Position numbers and translations under genes: made by a program. From an uncultured Bacteroides sp. (GTDB lineage: Bacteria; Bacteroidota; Bacteroidia; Bacteroidales; Bacteroidaceae), in NCBI GenBank assembly GCA_900555635.1, contig USLU01000005.1, positions 78,536 through 142,535 on the forward strand: a stretch of DNA of 64,000 bases, given 5' to 3'. Below, in pieces: positions 25,977 to 36,536 of the stretch (positions are counted from its first letter, which is position 1; each line of letters opens with the position of its first letter). The notes beneath the pieces were generated by a model. It did no database searches and had not been told where the DNA came from. It was given only the letters and a program-made list of their open reading frames with translations.

Positions 25977-27464
25977 ATGAACTTCTTATCCTTATTCGTA
26001 CTCATCCCCCTGCTGATGTTGCTCGGTCTTTGGCTCAGTCGCAACATAGCTCAAATACGCGCGGTGATGGTGACCGGTGCATCGGCCTTGTTAGTTCTCT
26101 CCGTTGCTTTAACCGTGATGTACCTCAATGCCCGCCAAGCAGGTGCTGCGGATGAAATGCTGTACCGTGCCAGTGTGGTTTGGTATCCGGCACTGAACAT
26201 TCACTATTCCGTAGGAGTAGACGGCATCTCGGTTGCCATGCTGCTGCTATCGGCCGTCATCGTATTTACCGGAACATTCGCTTCCTGGCGTTTACAACCG
26301 CTCACAAAAGAATATTTCCTTTGGTTTACACTACTATCGATGGGTGTATTCGGTTTCTTTATCTCTACGGACTTATTCACCATGTTCATGTTTTACGAGA
26401 TAGCTCTTATCCCGATGTATCTGTTGATCGGCGTGTGGGGTTCGGGACGCAAAGAGTACTCTGCCATGAAACTGACATTGATGTTGATGGGTGGTTCCGC
26501 TTTCCTGCTGATCGGTATTCTTGGCATCTATTTCGGTAGCGGTGCACAGACTATGAATCTTTTGGAAATAGCGCAATTGCATAACATTCCTATCGAACAA
26601 CAACGTATCTGGTTCCCACTTACCTTCTTGGGCTTCGGTGTACTGGGTGCTCTGTTTCCGTTCCACACATGGAGTCCCGACGGCCATGCTTCGGCACCGA
26701 CCGCTGTTTCTATGCTCCATGCAGGTGTTTTGATGAAGTTGGGAGGTTACGGATGTTTCCGTATCGCCATGTATCTGATGCCGGAAGCTGCACAGGAATT
26801 GGGATGGATATTCCTTATCTTAACCGGCATTTCCGTAGTCTACGGTGCCTTCTCGGCTTGTGTGCAAACCGACTTGAAGTATATCAATGCTTATTCTTCC
26901 GTTTCCCACTGCGGTTTGGTACTTTTCGCTATCCTGATGATGAACCAGACAGCCTGCACAGGTGCTGTACTGCAAATGCTCAGCCACGGATTGATGACAG
27001 CCTTGTTCTTTGCTTTGATCGGTATGATATACGGACGTACCCATACACGCGACGTACGCGAACTTTCCGGTTTGATGAAGATAATGCCTTTCCTCGCCGT
27101 TTGCTATGTGATTGCTGGTCTTGCTAACTTAGGTTTGCCGGGACTTAGCGGTTTCGTTGCCGAAATGACTATCTTTACCGGTTCTTTCCAGCATCCTGAT
27201 ACATTCCATCGTACATGGACCATCATCGCTTGTACTTCTATCGTGATTACAGCAGTTTATATCCTGAGACTGGTAGGTAAGATACTTTACGGTACCTGTA
27301 CCAACAAACATCATCTCGCTTTGACCGATGCCACTTGGGACGAACGCACAGCCGTTATCATTCTCATTGCCTGCGTTGCCGCATTGGGTATGGCACCGTG
27401 GTGGATAAGTGGCATGATCGGAGACAGCGTGCTACCTGTTATCAACCAATTGGCAGCATACTAA
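25977..27464 (+). CDS. nuoM: NADH-quinone oxidoreductase subunit M
   Basis: This 495-residue antiporter-like subunit pumps protons in the membrane arm. Recognisable blocks are FYEIALIPMYLLIG, LFPFHTWSPDGHASAPT and LSGFVAEMTIFTG. It is preceded by a short TTATAACTAATAACTTAT repeat array and followed by a TCACTAATCACTAATCG array before nuoN. Confidence 0.95.
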   Translation: MNFLSLFVLIPLLMLLGLWLSRNIAQIRAVMVTGASALLVLSVALTVMYLNARQAGAADEMLYRASVVWYPALNIHYSVGVDGISVAMLLLSAVIVFTGTFASWRLQPLTKEYFLWFTLLSMGVFGFFISTDLFTMFMFYEIALIPMYLLIGVWGSGRKEYSAMKLTLMLMGGSAFLLIGILGIYFGSGAQTMNLLEIAQLHNIPIEQQRIWFPLTFLGFGVLGALFPFHTWSPDGHASAPTAVSMLHAGVLMKLGGYGCFRIAMYLMPEAAQELGWIFLILTGISVVYGAFSACVQTDLKYINAYSSVSHCGLVLFAILMMNQTACTGAVLQMLSHGLMTALFFALIGMIYGRTHTRDVRELSGLMKIMPFLAVCYVIAGLANLGLPGLSGFVAEMTIFTGSFQHPDTFHRTWTIIACTSIVITAVYILRLVGKILYGTCTNKHHLALTDATWDERTAVIILIACVAALGMAPWWISGMIGDSVLPVINQLAAY

Positions 27465-27496
27465 TCACTAATCACTAATCGTTAATCACTAAACAA
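27465..27496. repeat. TCACTAA word array between nuoM and nuoN
   Basis: Four degenerate copies of ATCACTA or ATCGTTA fill almost the whole 33-base gap. Similar one-armed arrays lie at 23084-23110, 23627-23652 and 25938-25970 between other nuo genes. Confidence 0.7.
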
Positions 27497-27497
27497 C

Positions 27498-28937
27498 ATG
27501 GATTATTCCCAATTTTTCATACTAAAAGAGGAGCTATCACTGATTGCAGTCATTATCATCCTCTTTGTAGCCGACCTCTTCATGAGCCCGGATGCACACA
27601 AAAATAGTGGCAAGCCGGTGCTGAATACGATGCTACCTGTGGTCCTGCTCGCTATACATACACTTATCACGATAGTACCCGGTCCCGAAGCCGAAGCATT
27701 CGGTGGTATGTATCACAATGCTCCTATTCAAAGCATTGTAAAGTCTATCCTCAGTGTAGGTACACTTATTGTGTTCCTGATGGCACACGAGTGGATGCGT
27801 CTTCCCGACACAGCTATCAAACAAGGCGAGTTCTACATACTGACACTTTCTACCCTACTAGGCATGTACTTTATGATCTCTTCCGGACACTTCCTGATGT
27901 TTTTCATCGGACTGGAGACGGCAAGTATCCCGATGGCAGCATTGGTTGCTTTCGATAAATACCGTCACCACTCTGCTGAAGCAGGTGCCAAGTACATTCT
28001 TACCGCACTATTCTCTAGCGGACTGTTACTGTACGGTATCTCGTTATTGTACGGCTCTATCGGTACACTGTATTTTAATGATATCCCGGCACACCTTGAT
28101 GGAAATCCCTTGCAGATTATGGCATTTGTATTCTTCTTCGCAGGTATGGGGTTCAAGATTTCGCTTGTCCCCTTCCACCTCTGGACGGCCGACGTTTACG
28201 AAGGCGCTCCAAGTACGGTAACAGCCTATCTGAGTGTAATTTCCAAAGGCTCTGCCGCTTTCGTGTTGATGACCATACTCTACAAAGTATTCGCACCGAT
28301 GGTAGTTCAGTGGCAAGAAGTGCTTTATTGGACAACAATTGCTTCTATCACCCTTGCTAACTTGTTTGCACTACGTCAGGAGAATTTGAAACGATTGATG
28401 GCTTTTTCCAGTATCTCGCAAGCGGGTTATATTATGTTGGGTGTAATCAGCGGAACGGCTCAAGGTATGTCTTCATTGGTATACTACGTATTGATTTACT
28501 TGTTTGCCAACCTGGCTGTATTCACCGTTATCACTATTGTAGCATTGCGTGCTCATAAATATACGTTGGAAGACTACAATGGACTATACAGCACCAATCC
28601 TAAATTGGCATTCCTTATGACATTGGCTTTGTTCTCACTGGCAGGTATTCCGCCGTTCGCAGGGTTCTTCTCGAAGTTCTTCATCTTTGCGGCAGCTTTC
28701 CAAAGCGGATTCCATTTGCTGGTGTTCATAGCTTTGGTCAACACAGTATTATCTTTGTACTACTACCTGAAGATTGTAAAAGCCATGTATATCAACAAGA
28801 GCGACGAGCCGATTGCGACTTTCCGCAGTGATAATTATACACGCGCCAGTCTTGTGATTTGTACGGCAGGTATCATTGTACTGAGTATCGCAAGCGTGGT
28901 ATATCAGAATATTGATAAATTCTCATTTGGAATGTAG
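27498..28937 (+). CDS. nuoN: NADH-quinone oxidoreductase subunit N
   Basis: A 479-residue antiporter-like subunit that closes the operon. It has FFAGMGFKISLVPFHLWTAD and ALFSLAGIPPFAGFFSKF, typical of NuoN. A terminator follows. No nuoE, nuoF or nuoG is present anywhere in the operon. Confidence 0.95.
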   Translation: MDYSQFFILKEELSLIAVIIILFVADLFMSPDAHKNSGKPVLNTMLPVVLLAIHTLITIVPGPEAEAFGGMYHNAPIQSIVKSILSVGTLIVFLMAHEWMRLPDTAIKQGEFYILTLSTLLGMYFMISSGHFLMFFIGLETASIPMAALVAFDKYRHHSAEAGAKYILTALFSSGLLLYGISLLYGSIGTLYFNDIPAHLDGNPLQIMAFVFFFAGMGFKISLVPFHLWTADVYEGAPSTVTAYLSVISKGSAAFVLMTILYKVFAPMVVQWQEVLYWTTIASITLANLFALRQENLKRLMAFSSISQAGYIMLGVISGTAQGMSSLVYYVLIYLFANLAVFTVITIVALRAHKYTLEDYNGLYSTNPKLAFLMTLALFSLAGIPPFAGFFSKFFIFAAAFQSGFHLLVFIALVNTVLSLYYYLKIVKAMYINKSDEPIATFRSDNYTRASLVICTAGIIVLSIASVVYQNIDKFSFGM

Positions 28938-28961
28938 AGAAGAAGGTTATTATACAAAAAG

Positions 28962-29003
28962 AATCATCGGTATAACGCAACTGTTTGCCGGTGATTTTTT
29001 TTT
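28962..29003 (+). terminator. Terminator of the nuo operon
   Basis: AATCATCGG pairs with CCGGTGATT across a 17-base loop and is followed by a run of T residues, 24 bases after the nuoN stop. Confidence 0.75.
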
Positions 29004-29072
29004 AAAGATTCTTTATATTCGATCTCTTACCATAATTTCCTCCTGTTTCTTCCAAGCCCACAGATTTTGCCT

Positions 29073-29080
29073 TATATTTG
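29073..29080 (+). promoter_or_regulatory. -7 box before the MNT-HEPN remnant
   Basis: TATATTTG, 26 bases before the ATG at 29107, fits the -7 consensus. Confidence 0.5.
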
Positions 29081-29106
29081 CAGTTGACAACAATAAATCG
29101 ACACTC

Positions 29107-29446
29107 ATGAAACAATCCATCCGTCGCCTGCCAAAATGTACGCAAGAGGAATTAAACATTCTGCTGGAACTTATAAAGCATTATATTCCAACGTGTGAAA
29201 TGATTATACTCTTCGGCAGTTACGCCCGTGGTGAATACGTGCTGTGGGATGACACAGAATACTGACTTCGAGAAACGTTGCTACGACCTCCTCTGCCGTG
29301 CCTATATCGAAGCCCGTTACAACAAGGACTTCGTGGTGACGAAAGAGGAACTCGAATATATGATTGAGCGAGCAGAAGTACTCAAAGAGATAACCAAGCA
29401 GATTTGTACTGAGAAAATTGCATCGTACGACAAGTTGATAGAGTGA
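29107..29446 (+). pseudogene. Internally deleted MNT-HEPN nucleotidyltransferase gene
   Basis: The first part (from ATG 29107) encodes the N-terminus of a minimal nucleotidyltransferase, with the active-site motif LFGSYARGEYVLWDD. It then hits a stop near 29265. In another frame (about 29250-29446) the DNA encodes a C-terminal HEPN-like helix, RCYDLLCRAYIEARYNKDF to ASYDKLIE. Intact Bacteroides proteins of this type join both domains in about 300 residues. Here about 110 codons remain, and the join shifts frame, so a central deletion is inferred. A promoter remains. A short expressed fragment is possible but would lack the second metal Asp and most of the HEPN domain. Confidence 0.7.
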
Positions 29447-29531
29447 GTATTGTTTGCACAATTAGTAGTGAACAAGAGCTATACAAACTACTCATGAAAC
29501 TAACCTAATATAATTTAATACCATTTACAAT

Positions 29532-31139
29532 ATGAACAAAGCACTTCTTTTCTTATTCGCTTTAGTTCTTGGACTATCCTCCAAAGTATGGGCAACAGAC
29601 CTTCCAGTATTCGATCCTCCTATCATGGGATGGAGTTCATGGAACACCTACCGAATCAATATCAATGGCGACCTAATAAAAAAACAGGCAGACGCCATGG
29701 TTCAAGCCGGACTGAAAGATGCCGGATATTCCTATGTCAATGTAGATGATGGCTTCTTTGGTTGGCGAGATGAAAAAGGAGTGATACAACCACATCCCGA
29801 ACGTTTTCCAAAAGGTCTTAAAGAGATAGCCGACCACATCCATTCATTGGGGTTGAAAGCCGGCATTTACTCCGATGCAGGAAGCAATACCTGCGGTTCC
29901 ATCTGGGATAAAGATAAAAATGGAATCGGCGTGGGACTATATGGATACGAGCACCAGGATGCTACTTTATACTTTAAAGACTGGGGATTTGACTTCATCA
30001 AGATTGACTACTGCGGTGCAGGACAGGAATTGAATCTGGAGGAAGAGAAACGATACACTGAAATCCGCCAAGCCATTGACAAAACCGGGTGCAATCATGT
30101 CTCTATCAACATCTGCCGATGGGCTTTTCCGGGTACATGGGCCAAGAAACTGGCACGTTCGTGGCGAATCAGTTCGGACATCAACCCGTCATGGGGATCG
30201 GTTAAATACATCATAGGTAAGAATCTCTACTTGTCGGCCTATGCAGGCGAAGGTCACTACAACGATATGGACATGTTGGAGATAGGACGCGGACTGAAAC
30301 CTGAGGAAGAAGAAGTACACTTCGGCATGTGGTGCATCATGAGTTCGCCTCTGCTGATAGGCTGTGATCTCACTACCATTCCCGAAGCTTCATTGAAACT
30401 TCTGAAAAACAAGGAGCTTATCGCTTTGAATCAAGATGCACTAGGCTTACAGGCACACGTAGTACAGCATGCTAATGCAGGATATGTATTAGTAAAGGAC
30501 ATTGAGCAGAAGCGGGGCAAGATGCGTGCAGTAGCTCTATACAATCCATCCGACAGCATCTGCGACTTTGCCGTCCCGATCAATGTACTGGAACTAAGCG
30601 GGAAAGTGAAAGCACGTGACCTGGTGAAACAAAAAGACTTGCCCGTAATAAAAGAAACACTGAAGTACAAACTGCCTCCCCATAGTGTACTGATATTGCG
30701 AGTAGAAGGTGAAAAGAGACTGGAACCAACACGCTATGAAGCCGAATGGGCTTATCTGCCCTGCTTCAACGATCTGGTCACTACACCTAAAAACATCGTT
30801 TACACGCCGATGAAAGAAGCTTCCGGAGGTATGATCGTAAGTTATATAGGCGGAAAGAAAGAGAATTATGCAGAGTGGAAAGAAGTATATAGCAAACAAG
30901 GAGGCAACTACGAGATGACCATCCACTACATTCCCCGAACATACTCTAAACTCGAAGTTACAGTGAATAATGACAAAACCGTAATACTCAACACCCTACC
31001 CGACAACGGAGAAAAGAAGTTAGCCACTATTTCGATTCCTATCCATCTGAAACCGGGTTACAATATAGTACGTATGGGAAGTTCTTATTGCTGGGCACCG
31101 GACATAGACTGTTTCACTCTTACCCCTTCCTCCCTTTAA
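29532..31139 (+). CDS. Secreted GH27 alpha-galactosidase with C-terminal carbohydrate-binding domain
   Basis: A glycoside hydrolase of 535 residues. A signal peptide (hydrophobic LLFLFALVLGLSS, cleavage after VWA) sends it to the periplasm. The GH27 barrel shows MGWSSWNTY, the nucleophile Asp in FIKIDYCG near residue 159 and the acid/base Asp in WRISSDINPSW near 216, plus GHYNDMDMLEIG. After the barrel's C-terminal beta domain, residues from about 400 resemble a CBM35-type domain (YEAEWAYL to CWAPDIDCF). GH27 members hydrolyse alpha-galactosides and some act on beta-L-arabinopyranosides; the substrate here is unknown. No SusC/SusD pair is adjacent. Confidence 0.92.
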   Translation: MNKALLFLFALVLGLSSKVWATDLPVFDPPIMGWSSWNTYRININGDLIKKQADAMVQAGLKDAGYSYVNVDDGFFGWRDEKGVIQPHPERFPKGLKEIADHIHSLGLKAGIYSDAGSNTCGSIWDKDKNGIGVGLYGYEHQDATLYFKDWGFDFIKIDYCGAGQELNLEEEKRYTEIRQAIDKTGCNHVSINICRWAFPGTWAKKLARSWRISSDINPSWGSVKYIIGKNLYLSAYAGEGHYNDMDMLEIGRGLKPEEEEVHFGMWCIMSSPLLIGCDLTTIPEASLKLLKNKELIALNQDALGLQAHVVQHANAGYVLVKDIEQKRGKMRAVALYNPSDSICDFAVPINVLELSGKVKARDLVKQKDLPVIKETLKYKLPPHSVLILRVEGEKRLEPTRYEAEWAYLPCFNDLVTTPKNIVYTPMKEASGGMIVSYIGGKKENYAEWKEVYSKQGGNYEMTIHYIPRTYSKLEVTVNNDKTVILNTLPDNGEKKLATISIPIHLKPGYNIVRMGSSYCWAPDIDCFTLTPSSL

Positions 31140-31146
31140 AGGGAGG
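31129..31146. repeat. Palindrome across the GH27 stop codon
   Basis: CCTCCCTTTAAAGGGAGG is a perfect 18-base palindrome with the TAA stop at its centre. There is no T run, so it may protect or mark the 3' end and not terminate. Confidence 0.6.
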
Positions 31147-31288
31147 ATATAAACTTCCCATTACCACTAACCTACTTCAATACGAATAGCCTTTCCTGCA
31201 ATAAATATTTTATTTCTTTTGCTTCTACCATACTCATATATTGAATATTAATACGTATTTTTACAACCTAACAGTAGAAATATAAAAC

Positions 31289-33701
31289 ATGACTTCAGCA
31301 GAAGAGAAGATATCCCGACTAGAAAAAGCGGTCTCTTTAAGTCGATTAGGTTGGTGGGAGGCAGATTTTAATGAGCAAATATATTATTGTTCGGAGTTCC
31401 TACAGGACTTATTCGATCTGAAAGGAGAAGCAATCTCCTTCCAGGATTTTAGTAGCCGGATATGTGAGGAGTATCGGGAAAGGATACTTTCCGAGTTTGC
31501 CTCTTTCAAATTTCTGGAAGTTTATGAGCAAGTCTTCCCAATGAACACTAAATATGGTGTCACGTGGGTAAGCACCAAAGTCGGAGAAAAGACCGTAACT
31601 CCTGATGGTCATGTTCATGTTTTTGGAACCATGCAGTGCATTTCCCGTCAAAGGATGAATGCCCATGAACAAACAATAAACCGCCTGAATATACTTTTAC
31701 ACCAGCTCAACGGACTTACGCAATCACTATTAAGTCTGCTTCATTCAGACAATACAGCAGAGGTCGTTAATAGGATTTTAAAGGATGTTCTTCATCAATT
31801 CAACGGTGACCGAACCTATATTGTGGAATATGATAAAGTGAACCTGTCACAACGTTGCTCCTACGAAGTAGTATCCGACTTAATCACCGAACAATGGAAA
31901 GGAAAAGAAAAACAACTGGATATCCATTCATGGTGGGACAAGCAAATATTAGCCGGTACACCAATCACCTTGTTCTCTTTGGAGCGCATGCCAGCCGAAG
32001 CTATTGAAAAAAAGAAAGGACTGGAAAACAGTGGTACCAAATCCCTCATGTCCATACCTTTAACTTCTAAAAGAGGTGTATGGGGGTATATCAGTATCGA
32101 TATAGCGAAAGAATATCGCGATTGGAGCAATGAAGATTATCTATGGTTCTCATCAATAGCAAATATCATCGGCTTAAGTATGGAGCTGCGCAAAGCAGAA
32201 GAAACCGCCAAACTTGAAAAGAAATATTTCCGTGATATTTACCAAAACATTCCTGTAGGTATCGAACTCTATGACAGCGAAGCCAAGCTAATTGAAATCA
32301 ACGAAATAGACCGGGAAATATTCGGAATAAAACAAGACGAAGACATATTAGGTATCGACTTGTTCAACAACCCAATGATGCCGCCCGAATGGAAAGAAGC
32401 TTTGCTAAGAGGAGAAGCCTTGCATAATTCGTTCAAATATGAATTCTCTCAGATAGAAAATTATTATAAAACAGAGAAGAAAGGCTATATAGATTTATTA
32501 TCAAAAGCGATCCCCATTTTCAATATAGACGGCAACCTCATCAATATTCTGATTGCCAATATTGATAACACCAAAGCAAATGAAGCTTACAGAAGACTGA
32601 AAGAATTTGAGGAGAATTTCATGCTGGTAGGCGATTATGCCAAGGTAGGTTATGCCCGCTTCAACGCAATGACCAGAGAGGGTTATGCGCTGAACAGTTG
32701 GTATCGCAATGTGGGAGAAAAAGAAGGAACCCCTTTGCCGCAAATTATCAAAGTACATTCTAATTTTCATCCGGAAGACAGAAAAATAATACTCAACTTC
32801 TTCGACGAGGTAATAGAAAGAAAATCAACTCATTTACGTCATGACATGCGTATTATGCGTGAAGGCGGATATTATACCTGGACCCGTGTCAATGTTATGG
32901 TACGAGATTTTCGTCCGGAAGATGGTATTATTGACATGGTTTGTGTGAATTATGACATCACCGAACTGAAGGAAACCGAAGCCATGCTGATTGAAGCTAA
33001 AGAGAAAGCAGAAACCGCCGACCGGTTGAAAAGTGCTTTCCTTGCTAATATGAGCCATGAAATACGTACTCCACTCAATGCAATAGTAGGGTTTCTCGAG
33101 CATGCTTGTAGAAACAAATACTCAAGAAGAAAAACAAGAATATCAAAGCATTATAGAAGAGAATAATGATCTGCTGCTACAATTGATTTCAGATATACTA
33201 GACTTATCTAAAATTGAAGCCGGTACTTTCGACTTCGTAGAGGGAGATGTAAATGTAAACCGTACTTGCAACGAGATCATCAACTCCATACAGATAAAAA
33301 TGCCGGAGAATGTAGAACTACTTTTTGAAGAATACCTACCCGAATGTACCATCTATACTGACAAGAACCGTTTGGTACAAGTTCTAACCAACTTCATGAA
33401 CAATGCCATAAAATTTACTTCAAAAGGTAGCATTACTCTAGGATACCAACAAGTAGATGATAATTATCTGAAGTTCTATGTACGCGATACGGGTATAGGC
33501 ATTCCTGCCGATAAACTACATTCTATTTTCGACCGCTTTGTAAAGTTGAATAATTTTGCCAACGGTACCGGCCTAGGCCTGTCTATTTGTAAAAGTATTG
33601 TAAAGCAGATGAATGGGCAGATTGGTGTAGATTCAGTTGTAGGAGAAGGTTCCTGTTTCTGGTTTATCATTCCGAAAGACAAGAAGAATATTATTTTTTA
33701 G
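31289..33701 (+). pseudogene. Soluble PAS/GAF sensor histidine kinase, split by a one-base frameshift
   Basis: Two overlapping frames together make one kinase of about 800 residues without membrane spans. The first (31289-33166) has an N-terminal PAS-like region (LGWWEADFNEQIYYCSEF), a GAF-like region (about 150-300), two more PAS regions and the H-box NMSHEIRTPLNAIVGF, then runs out of frame. The second (33102-33701) continues with LLLQLISDILDLSKIEAG, N-box NNAIKF, DTGIGIP and GTGLGLSI. The paralogue at 33731-36511 has VGFSSLL at the break; deleting one base at 33092-33095 restores VGFSSML here. It could be a true mutation, phase variation or a sequencing error. Confidence 0.85.
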
Positions 33702-33730
33702 ACATAAGAACCCTCTGCGTCATTCGTATC

Positions 33731-36511
33731 TTAATCTATCGGTAGAATAAACCAGAAGCAAGAGCCCTCCCCCGGAGTACTATCAACTCCAATGGTACCT
33801 CCCAGTTGCTCTATGATGCTCTTACTGATGGAAAGTCCCAATCCGGTACCATGTACAAAAGAGTTCAGCTTTATAAAGCGTTCGAATATCTGAGCTTGTT
33901 TTTCCGCATCAATGCCAATACCTGTATCCGCTACATAAAAGCGAAGATTCCTTTCGTCTATTTTATCATATCCCACACGAATACTACCCACAGAAGTAAA
34001 CTTAATGGCATTGTTCACAAAATTGGCAATCACCTGATTCAGCCGGTTACGGTCACTCAATATCTGGCATTCCGGTAAATGACGGTCAAATATAATCTCG
34101 ACACCCGGTTTGGCCTTCATGCGCATCACACGGACAATGTCCTCACACAAAAGATTTACATCCAGTTCCCTCGCTACAAAATCAAACGTGCCGGCTTCTA
34201 TCTTCGCCAAGTCCAGAATATCAGAAATCAATTGCAATAACAGTTCATTGTTCTCTTCGACAATTGCCATATATCGCTTTCTTTCTTCAATCTCCTCGGT
34301 TTCGCCCAATAAACTGGAAAAGCCTACTATTGCATTCAGCGGTGTACGTATCTCATGGCTCATGTTAGCAAGGAAGGCACTCTTCAACCGGTCGGCGGTT
34401 TCTGCCTTATCCTTAGCTTCAATCAGCATGGCTTCGGTTTCTTTCAGCTCTGTAATATCATAATTGACGCCAATCATTTCAATTTGCCCTTTCTCCGGTT
34501 CGTAGACGTTCACAGCCAAGTTAGTACGAACCCAATTCCATTTATGCTTCTCTCCCGGACGGGCAATACGCATCTCACCTTTAAAATATTTAGCCTCACC
34601 GATACGGGCTTTCCGGTAGAAGTCCAGCATCTTCTTTCTATCTTCCGGATGCATTTTTCCATAGACGCCTACAACGTCAGCCAACGAAGTACTCTCATCC
34701 TCACCCATATTTATATACCACTGCTTGATGGCATATCCTTTACGATCAACAATATTCAGTTTGGCGTAACCAACCTTTGCATATTCGGATATCAACAAAA
34801 AGAAATTTTCGAAGTCGTTAATACGTCTCAGGGCATCTATGCGTTCTGTATTATCCATATTAATCATTGCATACCCTGTAAAGCAGCCTTTACTATCGTA
34901 AATCTTACTAAGCTTGGAATAAAGATTAATTACATTCCTCTTACTGGTCTTAAAATAATCCAGTGCCGTATCAAATGAATAATCCAACCTGAAATCAACG
35001 ATATCTTTCGCCCTTATCTGCTCTATGATATGAGAGGGAAGATTAGGATTTTCAAATAAATTGATTCCAATCACATCCGCTTTATCCCGCACGCCGAATA
35101 TCTCTAAATCTTTATTATTAAGGTCCAGCAGATAACCTTCTTTATCATAAATCTCTACTCCTGCGGGTATATTGGCAAAGATATTCTTGAATAGCTTCTC
35201 ACTACGGTCCAATGCCTGATGAGTTTGTACGGAATCTGTTACATCGAGAAACAAAGCTACAATCTCATTCTTCTCAGGAGAATATATTACTACGTGGCAA
35301 TGTTTACCGGTTATTTCAAAACTCTCTTCCAATTCTTTAAATGTACCGGTATCCAGGATTTCACCCAACAATTGTACCTTGAAAGTAGGATCAGAGTAAA
35401 TACTTGATGCAGTCATCCCCAAAAAACTTGACATGGGCACCCCTGATAAATCTGCAAGGATATCATTGGCATCTGTTATACGATAATCGCATGGTTGGTT
35501 ATTCTTATCACGAATAACAGACAGCCGTATATATCCCAAAGGCATATAACGGAACAGATTACTAAGAAAACTACGTTCACGAATCGCATCATCCTTAATT
35601 TTGCGCAGCTCAATGCAGATACTGATAATGTTTGCCAATGAACTTAACCACTGATAATCTTCATTGGTCCACATCTTGGAGCGATCCACGAGGTCAACGC
35701 CTAGATACCCCCATACCTTGTCATTGGCAATCAATGGAGTTACCATCAAAGATTTAATATTTTGCATTGCCAGCACCTCATATTCTCCGTGGGCCGACTG
35801 TGGAATTTCTTTCAATGTTTCCAGCAAAATGGGCTTTTTATCAAGGATTTGTGACGTCCACCAAGGTAAATCCTTTAAAGCCATTTTCTGCAAAGACTCT
35901 TTCTCCGGATGCACACCCGGAGCTACAACTTCATATGTACAATTCTGGTATAGATAATCATCTTCATACTCGAAGATATAAACACGCCCTCCATGAAAAA
36001 AGTCAAGAATATCTTTCAATATTTCATAAATGCCAGAGTCAATTTCTTCATCCTTCAGAAAACGGAATAATGATTGCGATATAGAATTTTGACGATACAT
36101 CAAGTCATTTATCCGATGCATAATTTGCTTCCCCTCTTCATTATCAGGAGCATCTACACGCTGTAGTATTCCGAAGGTTTTAATTGATCCGTCCGGGGTA
36201 TCTTCCTTATATCCCATACGAGAGTGTATCCAAATTACCCCTTCCGAAATACAAATAGGAAAAGCTTGCTCATAAACATCCTGGTATTCAACAGTAAGAA
36301 ACTCACGAGTTATACGACTCCGGTAATCTTCACGAATCATCTGAGCAAAATCAGCAAAACTCAGGATTTGTCCCTCTATTTCGAACAAATTGGCTACATA
36401 ATCAGAGCACACAAACTGTCTTGTGGAAAAGTCGGCTTCCCACCAACCGATGCGTCCAAGAGTAGAAAGACGCTTAAAGCGCTCATTATCGTCAAGATGA
36501 GTAGCAGTCAT
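33731..36511 (-). CDS. Soluble multi-PAS/GAF sensor histidine kinase
   Basis: This protein of 926 residues has no membrane span, so it senses a cytosolic signal. Order: PAS-like region (LGRIGWWEADFSTRQFVC), GAF-like region (about 160-310), three PAS-like regions, then HisKA (MSHEIRTPLNAIVGFSSL, His near 722) and HATPase (NNAIKF, DTGIGID, GTGLGLSI). No receiver domain and no adjacent response regulator are seen, so its partner is unknown. The ATG giving MTATHLDD is chosen because a full consensus promoter lies 26-55 bases upstream of it. It is a close paralogue of the broken kinase, tail to tail with a 29-base gap, with near-identical DNA around the H-box. Confidence 0.9.
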   Translation of the reverse strand: MTATHLDDNERFKRLSTLGRIGWWEADFSTRQFVCSDYVANLFEIEGQILSFADFAQMIREDYRSRITREFLTVEYQDVYEQAFPICISEGVIWIHSRMGYKEDTPDGSIKTFGILQRVDAPDNEEGKQIMHRINDLMYRQNSISQSLFRFLKDEEIDSGIYEILKDILDFFHGGRVYIFEYEDDYLYQNCTYEVVAPGVHPEKESLQKMALKDLPWWTSQILDKKPILLETLKEIPQSAHGEYEVLAMQNIKSLMVTPLIANDKVWGYLGVDLVDRSKMWTNEDYQWLSSLANIISICIELRKIKDDAIRERSFLSNLFRYMPLGYIRLSVIRDKNNQPCDYRITDANDILADLSGVPMSSFLGMTASSIYSDPTFKVQLLGEILDTGTFKELEESFEITGKHCHVVIYSPEKNEIVALFLDVTDSVQTHQALDRSEKLFKNIFANIPAGVEIYDKEGYLLDLNNKDLEIFGVRDKADVIGINLFENPNLPSHIIEQIRAKDIVDFRLDYSFDTALDYFKTSKRNVINLYSKLSKIYDSKGCFTGYAMINMDNTERIDALRRINDFENFFLLISEYAKVGYAKLNIVDRKGYAIKQWYINMGEDESTSLADVVGVYGKMHPEDRKKMLDFYRKARIGEAKYFKGEMRIARPGEKHKWNWVRTNLAVNVYEPEKGQIEMIGVNYDITELKETEAMLIEAKDKAETADRLKSAFLANMSHEIRTPLNAIVGFSSLLGETEEIEERKRYMAIVEENNELLLQLISDILDLAKIEAGTFDFVARELDVNLLCEDIVRVMRMKAKPGVEIIFDRHLPECQILSDRNRLNQVIANFVNNAIKFTSVGSIRVGYDKIDERNLRFYVADTGIGIDAEKQAQIFERFIKLNSFVHGTGLGLSISKSIIEQLGGTIGVDSTPGEGSCFWFILPID

Positions 36512-36536
36512 ATATATTTCATATTTGTTTAAGCCA

